Origin: Molanna angustata
Taxonomy: Eukaryota; Arthropoda; Insecta; Trichoptera; Molannidae
Reading direction: 5' to 3'
DNA: 64,000 nucleotides
Assembly (NCBI GenBank): GCA_963576475.1
Contig: OY754977.1
Location: 32,801,672 to 32,865,671, forward strand
Numbering within the stretch: the stretch's first letter is position 1; every line of letters begins with the position of its first letter. A model generated the notes under the pieces. That model saw nothing but the letters and a program-made list of their open reading frames with translations, searched no databases and was not told where the DNA came from. The position numbers and the translations under genes were made by a program. Positions 33,845 to 43,215 of this stretch are shown here, one piece after another.

Positions 33845-34068
33845 ATTTCTTCTTCTTCTTCAGCCTGTTTTTATCCATTCTTGGACATAGGCCTCCCCCT
33901 TGATCCTCCACAACTCCCTATCTTGGGCACACTGCATCCATCTCCCTCCGGCACATTTCTTGATGTCATCAGACCACCTTGTCTGGGGTCTGCCGACACC
34001 TCTATGGCTTGTTCTCGGTCGCCATTCTACGATCTTTTTGGTCCATCGTGAATCCTGATATATGCCAA
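33845..34068 (-). pseudogene. RTE-type C-terminal fragment with (GAA)n tail
   Basis: From 34066 the minus frame gives WTKKIVEWRPRTSHRGVGRP, QTRWSDDIKKCAGGRWMQCA, QDRELWRIKGEAYVQEW and a stop. The block series RP-T-W-DD, AG--WM--AQDR--W and EAYVQ-W is the C-terminus of a widespread insect RTE-type LINE. The tail GAAGAAGAAGAA follows at 33846-33859. 5'-truncated. Confidence 0.8.
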
Positions 34069-34070
34069 TA

Positions 34071-35111
34071 TTTACAGAGCCCAAATTTTCAGAATATATA
34101 AAAAGTAATAGACCTACAAATCTTTTATAAGAACTCAGAATTTTGAATTTTTGTTTCAGTCTGGGGTTATCAACTTTTGAATTTTTACTTTATTTTTCCA
34201 TACATACATACCATACATATATACCATCACGCCATGTCCCTTACGGGGTAAGCAGAGAGAATCGAGCGCCATACTTATCTATTTTTGCACACATTTCTGG
34301 CTTCCTTTACATCCATGCATCGTCTCATACATGCTCGTCAATTGTTCAAGCTTCTTATATTTCCTTCTTTCAAAAAATCATTCACGTGGTCATGCCATCC
34401 CTTTCTGGGGCGACCTCTGCTATTCACTCCATCTCTTGCACCCATGTATATTTTTTTGGTCAGTCGTTCATCGTTCATTCTTTCTATATGTCCAAACCAC
34501 CGTAAAGCATTATTTTTCCATATATCTCAATAACCATAAAAGCTCGAACGCTGAAAATTGGTATAAGTATAGACAAATACAGAATCTCAAATTTGTTTCT
34601 TTAAAAAAATCCAGAGTTTCTTAAACATTTTTTATTAAGAAAAACATTTTTTTTATGATAAATTTGTGTTTAACTGCCTATATTTTCAAAGTATTTAAAA
34701 ATATCGAAAAAAGACGAAGCACCCCAACTAGAAAATTAAATTTTCTACAAAAAAAACATGAACATTGTTGTAGAACATCTCAATTTTTTTTAACAATTTT
34801 TATAAAAATTGAATTTAGTGACGATATTGCTTAATACAACTTGTATGGCAGTCGCCTATACACAATATCTAAGAAGACGCAATAATTTGATACTTAATCT
34901 CCAAACATCTCCAAACATCATGCTGTTTTTATATTCTGAAAAACAGACTGATCTCCATACTATCCTATCCTGACATACTTACCTACATGTTTTATATAGA
35001 AAATAAAATATTTATTAATTTGTGTTTCTGTGTTAATACTTTGGTTGGTGTTCTTCAAATATGCATACTATCGCCATCGACAATTGGATCTCATGTGTTA
35101 CACGCAACTAA
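34071..35111 (+). mobile_element. Helitron-like element HLX, copy split by an RTE-A insertion
   Basis: Starts at TTTACAGAGCCCAAATTTTC (5' third missing), continues GTTTCAGTCTGGGGTTATCA and TTGAATTTTTACT. It is interrupted at 34203-34509, then resumes with CTCGAACGCTGAAAATTGGT and AGCACCCCAACTAGAAAATT. It ends ATCGACAATTGGATCTCATG, TGTTACACGCAACTAA at 35111, followed by T. The end is CTAA rather than CTAG, still within the CTRR rule. Confidence 0.75.
34203..34509 (-). mobile_element. RTE-A insertion with 13-bp target duplication
   Basis: A 307-bp, strongly 5'-truncated RTE-A copy whose minus-strand 3' end is TATATGTATGGTATGTATG at 34203-34221. The 13-mer TTATTTTTCCATA flanks it at 34190-34202 and 34510-34522, and joining the flanks restores the HLX consensus. 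Coding remnants match the RTE-A C-terminus (GHIERMNDERLTKKI-like). Confidence 0.85.
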
Positions 35112-35374
35112 TAAAATAAAATCAATAAAAATATATACAGGGTGCATTGCATTGCATAATGTAAACAGATTGGATTAATTTATCTGATTTCTGTGACAAT
35201 AATATACTCTTGTCCAATGTGCAGTTATGTTGATAGATAAAGTTAAAATTACTTTCAGTGTTATTCTTCATTATATAATATATTGTACTTATATGTATAG
35301 GTATTACATAGGAAGGGTCCTTACATACTAATGTAGCTTTTCCCCCTCTGGACGTAGGAACATGTTATCAAGCC

Positions 35375-35461
35375 TGAAATACACCGACATAGTTCAAACT
35401 CATAGTACCTACTTAATCGAAATACACCGACATAGTTCAAACTCATAGTACCTACTTAATC
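35375..35461. repeat. Two-copy tandem duplication, period 43 bp
   Basis: GAAATACACCGACATAGTTC begins at 35376 and again at 35419; the two copies are identical. Confidence 0.9.
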
Positions 35462-35498
35462 GAAATCTTACCCTTATTATGTATATTTGATGAAATCA

Positions 35499-36197
35499 AT
35501 TTTTTTATCTATTGGTGGAATAGTTTGTTTTTTATCTATTGGTGGAATAGTTTGTTTTTTATCTATTGGTGGAATAGTTTGTTTTTTATCTATTGGTGGA
35601 ATAGTTTGTTTTTTATCTATTGGTGGAATAGTTTGTTTTTTATCTATTGGTGGAATAGTTTGTTTTTTATCTATTGGTGGAATAGTTTGTTTTTTATCTA
35701 TTGGTGGAATAGTTTGTTTTTTATCTATTGGTGGAATAGTTTGTTTTTTATCTATTGGTGGAATAGTTTGTTTTTTATCTATTGGTGGAATAGTTTGTTT
35801 TTTATCTATTGGTGGAATAGTTTGTTTTTTATCTATTGGTGGAATAGTTTGTTTTTTATCTATTGGTGGAATAGTTTGTTTTTTATCTATTGGTGGAATA
35901 GTTTGTTTTTTATCTATTGGTGGAATAGTTTGTTTTTTATCTATTGGTGGAATAGTTTGTTTTTTATCTATTGGTGGAATAGTTTGTTTTTTATCTATTG
36001 GTGGAATAGTTTGTTTTTTATCTATTGGTGGAATAGTTTGTTTTTTATCTATTGGTGGAATAGTTTGTTTTTTATCTATTGGTGGAATAGTTTGTTTTTT
36101 ATCTATTGGTGGAATAGTTTGTTTTTTATCTATTGGTGGAATAGTTTGTTTTTTATCTATTGGTGGAATAGTTTGTTTTTTATCTATTGGTGGAATG
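35499..36197 (+). repeat. Minisatellite, 27-bp unit, about 25.7 copies
   Basis: The unit is GTTTTTTATCTATTGGTGGA followed by ATAGTTT. All copies look identical by eye. Because 27 is divisible by three, two frames stay open through the array and give nine-residue repeats (FLSIGGIVC and FIYWWNSLF). That is a property of the repeat and not evidence of a gene. The last copy decays into GGTGGAATGTATTTGGTGG at 36189-36207. Confidence 0.95.
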
Positions 36198-36207
36198 TAT
36201 TTGGTGG

Positions 36208-36600
36208 AATAGTTTTTGCATTAAATCGAAGATGGCTTGGTTTAAATTTCATTGAAGAGTTTGATATTTTTTTCTTGAATCCCATTATATCTTGACATTA
36301 GAAAGGGGAAGATATCCCCTTTCTAATGAAAAAATAATCATCGAAATCGGATATCGTGGTAAAAAGCTATCGCTGAACATACACAAATAAACTTCACAAC
36401 GAACTTCATCCGATTTTGGAAGTCTGTTAAAAATAAATAAACAATAACTTTTAATTCCGGTTTTCGAAATTGGATAGATATTTCCTTATAACACTTTTCA
36501 GAATGACATTTTGATAGAATAGTTGGTCTTGAATAAAACGTAAATCCATGACCCTGAATATAGGTTTGCTCATCACTACTGGGTTTTACATTTACATTTA
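36208..36600. other. No recognisable feature
   Basis: A small inverted pair around 36300-36325 (GAAAGGGGAAGATATCCCCT then TTC) could form a hairpin. Otherwise nothing. Confidence 0.35.
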
Positions 36601-36614
36601 CATTTTTTTTAATA

Positions 36615-36790
36615 AATTGAACATGACCTTGTTAAACAAGTACATATACATCTTCCTACGTTATATATAGCACAAACATTAAGCATAAATGTTTGTGCTA
36701 TGGGTGAACGAAATCGGCCGACGCAGGATTCGAACTCGCGACGACTGGATTACTAGACTAGCGCGCTAACCGCTCTGCCATCGATCGACC
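36615..36790 (-). mobile_element. tRNA-headed SINE family S3
   Basis: The minus strand starts near 36790 with GGTCGATCGATGGCAGAGCG and box A-like GGCAGAGCGGTTAGC (about 36765-36780). Box B GAGTTCGAATC is at 36728-36738, and a 3' piece GTCGGCCGATT can pair with the 5' end as an acceptor stem (GGTCGAT with GTCGGCC, two G-U pairs). The SINE body GATTTCGTTCACCCATAGCA follows, so this is a SINE and not a tRNA gene. It includes an ACAAACATT inverted pair at about 36667-36700. Confidence 0.7.
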
Positions 36791-36997
36791 TAAATATAAG
36801 AATAGAATATTTTTTTATTTTTATTACAAGTTCAAGGAACTAGTCTAAATGTACGGATATGTTTCAGCAGCGACGGTGACAAATGGGATTTGGAAAGACA
36901 CTTAAATGCCCTACGGTATGTCAGTGGCAGGCTTAATGCCTTTCATTGAGTTCCTATATAACATAATTGGATGAATTAGATGGTATACCTACACGTA

Positions 36998-37521
36998 AAT
37001 CGAATATTTTTTTAATTGCATATACGCAAACATTGGATTTTTTTCCCTGTCGCGAGTCAAATAATATTTTTATTGACAAACTTTTTAACATCTCAATAGA
37101 GACGAAGTTGGTACAAGTAGGTAAACAAGCCAAAACTGGTTCAGGGGTGACATCTGTGCGAGATACCGTCACCTCATTTATTAGGACTGTTGCTTTCATT
37201 GTTTACAAATTAACTAATTCCTCAATAAATGGCGTTACAAAAAAGGTTTCTTCGTTACTTCATAGATGGCAATAGTATAATTCCTTATTTTCAGGTGAAT
37301 TGTTACACATTATTCAAATATATAGAACTTTCAAAAATTACATTGATAAGGGAACTCAATAAGAAGGTATAATTGGTGAACTTTGCGCAAGCGCAAAAAG
37401 TGATCACGTAAACCAGCCGATGATAGATCGTAAGCCCTGTAGGTGCCTTGAGTCCCTGGTTCTTCTATAATATCCCAACTTCGTCTCTATTGAGATGTTA
37501 AAAAGTTTGTCAATAAAAAAA
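36998..37521 (+). mobile_element. Hairpin retroposon with 16-bp target duplication
   Basis: Starts AATCGAATATTTTTTTAATT, then GCATATACGCAAACATTGGA, TCCCTGTCGCGAGTCAAA and arm CATCTCAATAGAGACGAAGT. The central region has TTAGGACTGTTGCTTTCATT, GGCGTTACAAAAAAGGTTTC and TGAACTTTGCGCAAGCGC. It ends with CAACTTCGTCTCTATTGAGA and CAATAAAAAAA. Flanks GGTATACCTACACGTA (36982-36997) and GGTATACCTGCACGTA (37522-37537) agree at 15 of 16 positions. The left arm is shorter than the right because part was replaced. No coding capacity. Confidence 0.85.
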
Positions 37522-37648
37522 GGTATACCTGCACGTATATTAAAATGCTCAAACATTTCCAATGTGATGTTCTTTATAATTGTTATTAAGAAAAAACATA
37601 TACCTATTGGGTATGACTTAAAATTACATATCTGAGCTAAGAGTTTAA

Positions 37649-38595
37649 TCCAACTGTCGATTCGTTCATGAATTCAATTCTCTGAATGAATCGACATTAT
37701 TAAGCAAAGATGCGTGTACGAAGGAACATTTTGTATGGCGTAGTGGACTTTTTGCATGCTAATATCACCAACTAGAGGCCTCGCAGCATATATGTTCCCA
37801 TACATGAATTTACTCAGAATTCGGAGTAGAACATTTTAGGTGAGTTTTGTGTGTCTGTGTCTGTATGTCTGTCCCCCCCCCCCTTATAACTTTTGATCCG
37901 CTCAATTTACAGAGCCCAAAATTTCAAAATATATAAACACTTTTATACTCAGAATGGTGAATTTTTGTTTCAGTCAGGGGTTATCAACTTTTGAATTTTT
38001 GGTTTATTTTCCATGTAATTGGTATAAACATAGACAAATACAAAATCTCAAATTAGTTTTTTTTTAAAAATTCCAGGGTTTCACAAACATTTTTTATTAA
38101 GAAAAATATTTTTTTTATGATAAATTTATGAGTTTAACTGCCTATATTTCTAATTTTTTTAAAAATATCGAAAAAAAAAACAAACACCCCAACTAGAAAA
38201 TTTAATATTCTATAAAAAATATTAAATTGTATTATCACATCTCAATTTTTTTTAACGATTTTAATAAAAATTGAATTCAGTGACGACATTGCTTCATACA
38301 ATTTGTATTGCAGTAGCCTACACACAATATCTAAGAAGACTTGATAGTTTGTTACTAATCTCCTAACATACATACATACCATCATGCTGTTTTCATATTC
38401 TGGGTAGGATTAAAGGACTGACCTCCATACTATCCTATCTTGACATACATACCTAGGTGCATGTGTTGTATAGAAAGTCAAATATCTTAAAATATTCAAT
38501 AATTTGTATTTATGGGTTTATAGTTTGGTACTTATTCTTCAACTATACATACTATCGCTATCGACAGTTGGATCTCATGCGTTACATGCAACTAG
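37649..38595 (+). mobile_element. Helitron-like element HLX, full-length copy (947 bp)
   Basis: Starts TCCAACTGTCGATTCG after A and ends GTTACATGCAACTAG before T, the A-TC...CTRR-T arrangement of Helitrons. The 5' TCCAACTGTCGAT is repeated inverted near the 3' end as ATCGACAGTTGGA, as in Helentron-type non-autonomous elements. A short hairpin close to the 3' end (CATGCGTTACATG here; CATGTGTTACATG in other copies) lies 5-6 bases before CTAG. A C run (37865-37874) and TG-rich sequence mark the microsatellite position. No Rep/helicase coding sequence, so it depends on an autonomous partner not in this window. Confidence 0.8.
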
Positions 38596-38599
38596 TAAT

Positions 38600-38970
38600 A
38601 TGAGATGTCCCCCTTCAAACAATTTCAGTTTTATTCATATTGTTGCACATTGTTGGTACAAGTATATTATTTAAAGTGACCATTGACTGAAGTAAGGGGG
38701 AATGAGTGAATTGGGAACTGAGTCACATCCAAGTAATTACTTTACTATCTTCTACAATTATCTTTGTTTTCTTAAGTATATTCTTCTCGGTTTACAGAAG
38801 AACAGCCAATGACCTCTTTAGAAAATGCTGAAACTAGATAATATTTTTAATTAAAATGTATCTAACGTACATACTTATGTTTATGCGTGGAATTTTAATT
38901 TTATAAAGAAGATGTACCTACTTTTCAATGCTTCTATGACATCAAAAGATATTATAGGACTCCATATTTT
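38600..38970. other. No recognisable feature
   Basis: AT-rich; nothing assigned apart from a weak similarity of ATGACATCAAAAGATATTAT (about 38936) to the interior of the G6 MITE at 42190-42215. Confidence 0.35.
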
Positions 38971-38974
38971 TTTA

Positions 38975-40100
38975 TATTTATTAACAAAATTAATACAAAT
39001 TTTACATATAAATTACAATTAAAAGGTATACAATTTCCATCATATAATTCATAATAACCCTCTTTGATTGAGATAAAATCTCGTGTTAAAAGAGGGGAGT
39101 AGGTATCTATTTAATATTGTTACATTTGCCAAAACATTGTACATCTACTAAAAAATATGAAGCTACACAAAAACAAGAATGAAATAACAAAAAATAAATA
39201 AATATATCAATACAATCTTTTAATTTTATTTTTAAATATATTATAATTTTTTTCGAGTCTAAGACTCAAAGGGAGTTCATTAAACCACTTAGTACCTTTA
39301 TACTTATAGAAATGTTGTGAGGCAGTTGTACGTAAAAGAGGAATAGTAATACATCCTTGTGAAGTTATTCTGCTGCTTATAGAAAATGACAATTGAAATA
39401 CATTAATAGTTGGATAATCAACTCTTTTTTTAATATAATTTTAATAATGATTCTTTGAAAAACGTCATTACTAAAATGAAAGTGAACACATTGAGATGGT
39501 TTGGTCACATGGGGAGAATGAATGAGGAGCGCCTGACGAAGAAACTTTACAGAGCGGAAAGGAATGGAATGAGAGGTCGGGGACGCCCAAGAAAGGGATG
39601 GCACGACCACGTGAACGAAATTTTGAAAGACGGAAATGTTAGAAGTGTGAGCAATAGACGAACATGTATGAGACGATGCATGAATGTGGGCGAGGCGAGA
39701 GATGCGTGCCAGGATAGAAAAATGTGGCGTTCGGTTCTCTCTGCCTACCCCGCAAGGGACATGGCGTGATGGTATGTATGTATGTATGAAAAACTTCTAA
39801 AGGCACTAAAGTGGTTTTAAAAGCTCTCCCCCAACATATAATGCCATATTGTAAGATGGATTGAAATAATGAAAAATATATTGTTTTAAGCAAGTTTGTT
39901 TGAAGTTTATTTCTAAGTCTCAGAAAAATAAAAATTAGCTTTTTAAGGCGTTCAACAGTAGTAGTTATATACAATTTCCATTTCATACTACTTTCAATAA
40001 TAATGCCTAGGTATCTGATGTTATTTAATACTGAGAGTTTTGATTTCGCCGGTTGGACCAGACTTGCCCCGATTTCTGTTTTTTTTAATATCATCGTATT
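38975..40100 (-). pseudogene. LINE reverse transcriptase C-terminus, split by an RTE-A insertion
   Basis: Minus strand: KLSVLNNIRYLGIIIESSMK, then WKLYITTTVERLKKLIFIFL, LLKTIYFSLFQSILQYGIIC and TTLVPLEVF up to 39795. The frame resumes beyond the insertion as QRIIIKIILKK, shifts once, then gives INVFQLSFSISSRITSQGCI, LLRTTASQHFYKYKGTKWFN and ELPLSLR with stop at 39207. The YLGI-ID-KL, IL-YG---WG and WFNELPLSLR blocks identify a non-LTR RT tail. Near 40045 a 28-bp remnant of the G6 MITE interrupts the upstream reading. Dead copy. Confidence 0.7.
39464..39786 (+). mobile_element. RTE-A insertion with 8-bp target duplication
   Basis: A 5'-truncated RTE-A 3' end on the plus strand. Its 104-codon frame (39455-39769) reads MKVNTLRWFGHMGRMNEERL, then TKKLYRAERNGMRGRGRPRK, GWHDHVNEILKDGNVRS and MWRSVLSAYPARDMA, then stop, GTGATGGTATGTATGTATG. 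TGAAAAAC flanks it at 39456-39463 and 39787-39794. The coding end is undamaged, so this is a fairly recent insertion into the older LINE. Confidence 0.85.
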
Positions 40101-40104
40101 CGGG

Positions 40105-40315
40105 TGCCCCGTAAAAGCCAGGGTACACTAAAAAAAATTGTGACCACCGAACTGGCTACCTACATTTTTAGCCAAACCTTTGTTATCATTAATAAAAGTT
40201 AATTAATTTATGACTGTACTGTTTGGTTAAGCGCACAAAATATTTAGTAGGAATTGTTTTGTAGTCACTATAGTTCGGTTAATTTTAACATAATTTTTTT
40301 TCAGTGTAACTCAAA
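40105..40315. mobile_element. MITE with CACT(G)AAAAAAAATT inverted ends
   Basis: The left end GTACACTAAAAAAAATTGTG at about 40121 and the right end CATAATTTTTTTTCAGTGTA at about 40290-40309 are inverted repeats. Further inward, CCACCGAACTGG and CAGTGTAACT-side sequences partly pair (ACCGAACTG with TAGTTCGGT). No coding capacity. A single similar end (CACTGAAAAAAAATGTATGA) lies at 62065. Confidence 0.6.
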
Positions 40316-40915
40316 ATAAAATAATATTTTTAAATACGTAGTAATAATAGTGTTAAATGAATGTATATGTAATTTTCACAAGGACATATTCATTTTTTAA
40401 GAAAAAATAGGTGGTAAATTTTCGAATATAAAAAATAAACGTCTAATCGTATTTCTAACCTTCGGACATACTCTGTACATGCTTATATTTCTACATACCT
40501 AAGGTATGGTCACAATTTAAATTATTGTCATGCGTAAAACCCACAATGGGAACACCCTATGTCTTAAATACGATCAAACTGTTGCACAGTGACAGATGAA
40601 TGCCTAATTATTGTCCATTACCTCTATTAAGTCATACATCCTACCCGCCCAAGCCATCTCGGAACAAAAGACTATTATCGAAATCAAATTGCTTTTCAAA
40701 TGACAGAATTGCATTAGATATTGAGAAAGTAGACATATTATTTGATTGTGATACAAAATTGACACTTATTGGGCATTGACGTTGATCGAAACTTGTTTCA
40801 AATTTACACAAATATAAATTACAATATGTTAGGTAATAGGATGTAAAACCATCTCCCCACTTCATTTTTTCCTCAACCCCCCAGTATATATGTATGTGTA
40901 TGTATGTAATAATAT
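40316..40915. other. No recognisable feature
   Basis: AT-rich. The 97-codon minus frame at 40641-40934 shows no recognisable family and runs into microsatellite sequence. Confidence 0.35.
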
Positions 40916-40919
40916 AATA

Positions 40920-41190
40920 ATATAATACCATCACGCCATATCCCTACTTGGGGTAGACAGAGAGGACCGAACGCCAGACACCTCTATCTTGACAAACATG
41001 TTTTGCCTCATTTACATCCATGCATCGCGTCATATATGCTATCCTATTATTCTGACTTCGTATATTACCATCTTTCAAAATCTCATTTATATGATCATGC
41101 CAACTCTTTTTCGGGCGGCCACGACCTCTCATTCCACTCTTTTCAGCCTTGTATACTTTCTTTGTCAGGCGCTCATCGTTCATTCTCTCT
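40920..41190 (-). mobile_element. RTE-A 3' fragment
   Basis: Minus frame from 41183: MNDERLTKKVYKAEKSGMRG, RGRPKKSWHDHINEILKDGN, CMDVNEAKHVCQDR and VWRSVLSVYPK, then stop. It ends in GGGATATGGCGTGATGGTAT and TATTA-rich tail. The 5' junction is against a CT/GA dinucleotide tract at 41185. Confidence 0.8.
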
Positions 41191-41295
41191 CTCGAGAGAG
41201 AGAGTATATATGTATGTGTGTGTATATATGTATGTATGTGTGTGTATTTAAGTATGTATGTGTGTATGTACCTATACGTAGGTATATATTTTTTA
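41184..41295. repeat. Compound microsatellite
   Basis: CTCTCTCTCGAGAGAGAGAG (a perfect palindrome) followed by TATATGTATGTGTGTG-type repeats. Confidence 0.85.
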
Positions 41296-41325
41296 CTTTT
41301 TTTTCTGTTAATAGATTGTGTTTAT

Positions 41326-41585
41326 ATCATCATCATCATTAGCTCCACATCCCAAGGTGGGACCTGGCTTCCAGAAGAAGTCTTCGCCATTCTGATCTGT
41401 CAGCGGCTCCTTGTCTCCTATTGACCACGCCCAAAGAGTCCAGGTCCCCCTGGACGCAGTCCATCCATCTCAACTTGGTTCTCCCCCTACGCCTCAAACC
41501 CTCTGGTCTATGGTGAATGACTCTTCTGGCGAGCAGTAGCTTACTCATCCTCTCCACATGTCCAAGCCATCTGAGTCTATGAATA
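41326..41585 (-). pseudogene. RTE-type C-terminal fragment with (ATG)n tail
   Basis: Minus frame from 41557: MERMSKLLLARRVIHHRPEG, LRRRGRTKLRWMDCVQGDLD, SLGVVNRRQGAADRSEWRRL and LLEARSHLG, then stop. The WLGHVERM-like sequence just upstream and the GRTKLRWMD-V--DL, A-DR--WR and LLEA--H blocks are an RTE-type LINE tail. An AATGATGATGATGATAT tail follows at 41326-41340. No inactivating change within the remaining part. Confidence 0.75.
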
Positions 41586-41938
41586 CTCCAACGTCTATAT
41601 CATCATAAAGCTGGATTGTGTTTATATGCTTATATATATTTTTTTAATGTAGGTATTACTTTAAGTGAAAACCTGTCATTAGTTTCCTTGTTTAATATTT
41701 TCTTATCTATATATCTAGTTTGTGTAAAAATAAAAAATAAATTTGATTTTCTAAAGAAGAATTAAATAAATGTAATTAATATATATGACTGTAGAATTTT
41801 CTGTCGATCTTTTAATATACTTTTTCTTCATATTTTTAGTGGCACGTCCATCGTCCATCCCTTAAGAAGAACAAATGTATCTTTTTTTCTTCTAGTGGGA
41901 TGTGACAATAAAGCATCATAAATGACTAAAAAAAACTA

Positions 41939-42070
41939 AGGGTCGTATTACAGGAGTTATTTAAGAAAAATATAAGAAAAAGGTAAGGTCCCGTACTGCG
42001 AGAATACTGCTTACAAAACCTCAACTTTTTCTTATATATTTCTCAAATATCTCCCATAATACGAGCCTAA
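41939..42070. mobile_element. MITE family N (GGGTCGTATTACA ends)
   Basis: The left end GGGTCGTATTACAGGAGTTA, TTTAAGAAAAATATAAG is mirrored by CTTATATATTTCTCAAATAT, CTCCCATAATACGAGCC on the right, over about 45 bp. The core reads AGGTCCCGTACTGCGAGAAT. The same ends occur on the larger element at 48486. Confidence 0.75.
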
Positions 42071-42106
42071 GTTCAGAGGTGTTTGCTCAGGCAACTGACA
42101 CTCGGT

Positions 42107-42244
42107 CAGGGGGGCAAGTCTGGTCCACCCGGCGAAATCACAACCCTCATGATTACCCATATCATGGATGTAATTATTATATGAAGTTCTATGACATCTA
42201 AAGATATTATAGAACTCCATATGTCGGACCAGACTTGCCCCCCA
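42107..42244. mobile_element. MITE family G6, full-length copy
   Basis: Ends AGGGGGGCAAGTCTGGTCC and GGACCAGACTTGCCCCCC are inverted. The interior forms a second hairpin (GAAGTTCTATGACATC with GATATTATAGAACTCC). About 138 bp. Partial copies at 11068, 12950 and 40045. Confidence 0.8.
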
Positions 42245-42499
42245 GTTTATTATATTTATTTCCGTAGTATTTTGTCCAGAGTCTCCCGTGCCTTCCGGAG
42301 ATCTCTTTTTTAACTTACTTCAATGGAGGAGGTTATTTATTTATTTATATAAGTTCTCGCTCATGTGAGTATTTACAAAAAAATGTTAAACAAGAAAAAA
42401 GCAAACATATGCATTAGGTAGATACTCATTATCGATTCGACATGAACTTATTTTTTGTGTGTGTTCAGCGATTTCTTTTTACCACGGTGACCAATTTTG

Positions 42500-42770
42500 A
42501 TCATTCTTTTTGAATAAGAACAAGTGTCTGACGATTGGATCGATTTCAATTTGGTCAACATCTGAACATGGGATCCATGAGAATATCATCAAATTCTTCA
42601 ATTTGCACTTCAGCGATAAGAATTATTTACAACATTATCCGATTTTAATGATTTCAATAGGAAGGGAGTGCACGAGAAAAAATATCAAACTCTTCAATTT
42701 CCAAAGTCGTCTGCAATTAATAATAATTCTTTACCACGTCGTCCAAATTCCAGGATAGCTTTTTCATTAT
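42500..42770. other. Unassigned, possibly old repeat
   Basis: Phrases such as AAATTCTTCAATTTGCACTT and AAACTCTTCAATTTCCAAAG recur twice about 85 bp apart, and a related AAACTCATCAATTTGCGAAG is at 43067. This suggests an eroded repeat family. No coding signal. Confidence 0.35.
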
Positions 42771-42786
42771 AAAGGGATTACTTCTG

Positions 42787-42994
42787 CGGACCGCCGAGGC
42801 ACAGTTGGTAAGCCGTTTGATTTCTGTGCAGGCGTCCTGGGTTCGATTCTCAGCAGAGGAGAAATTTATTTAAATTTTATTTCTCACGCAAATATTGCTT
42901 CTCTGGGCTGGAAACACTGGTTAGTTGGAAGAAATTGCCATACGGCAATAAACTCGCCACTTGAGCAGGGTGCAAGGAAGTGTTCATTATTATT
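42787..42994 (+). mobile_element. tRNA-headed SINE family S2, full copy with 10-bp target duplication
   Basis: Box A GGCACAGTTGG at 42799-42809 and box B GGGTTCGATTC near 42839-42849, then the body (GAGGAGAAATTTATTTAAAT, CTCTGGGCTGGAAACACTGG, GGCAATAAACTCGCCACTTG) and an (ATT)n tail. ATTACTTCTG flanks it at 42777-42786 and 42995-43004. The polymerase III boxes and tail are intact, so the copy is young. Sister at 21397-21565. Confidence 0.9.
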
Positions 42995-43126
42995 ATTACT
43001 TCTGGGATGGTTCCATCTGAACTAAACCAAGAGATTTGATGATGGGAATCATGAGAAATCATGAAACTCATCAATTTGCGAAGGATTTGCGTATAGGTGA
43101 ATTGCATGAAAGATAATATTACTAGG

Positions 43127-43215
43127 TACATACATAAATACTATCACGCCATCATGGGGGTAGGCAAAGAGAACCAAACAACACATTTTTCTATCTTGAC
43201 ATACATTCATTTTTA
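43127..43215 (-). mobile_element. RTE-A terminal scrap
   Basis: TACATACATAAATACTATCA, CGCC and GGGGGTAGGCAAAGAGAACC, then CTATCTTGACATACATTCA, match the reverse complement of the RTE-A 3' end. Fewer than 90 bp remain. Confidence 0.65.

Noticed and set aside
35487..36295. Two long plus-strand frames (241 and 256 codons) with nine-residue repeats
   Set aside because: They are translations of the 27-bp minisatellite, open only because the period is divisible by three; no gene signals.
36715..36790. Possible tRNA gene on the minus strand
   Set aside because: Acceptor-like pairing exists, but the cloverleaf is imperfect and the sequence continues into a SINE body shared with two other loci.
41149..41342. 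Tyr/Val/Cys-rich plus frames
   Set aside because: Translation of GTAT/GTGT microsatellite sequence.
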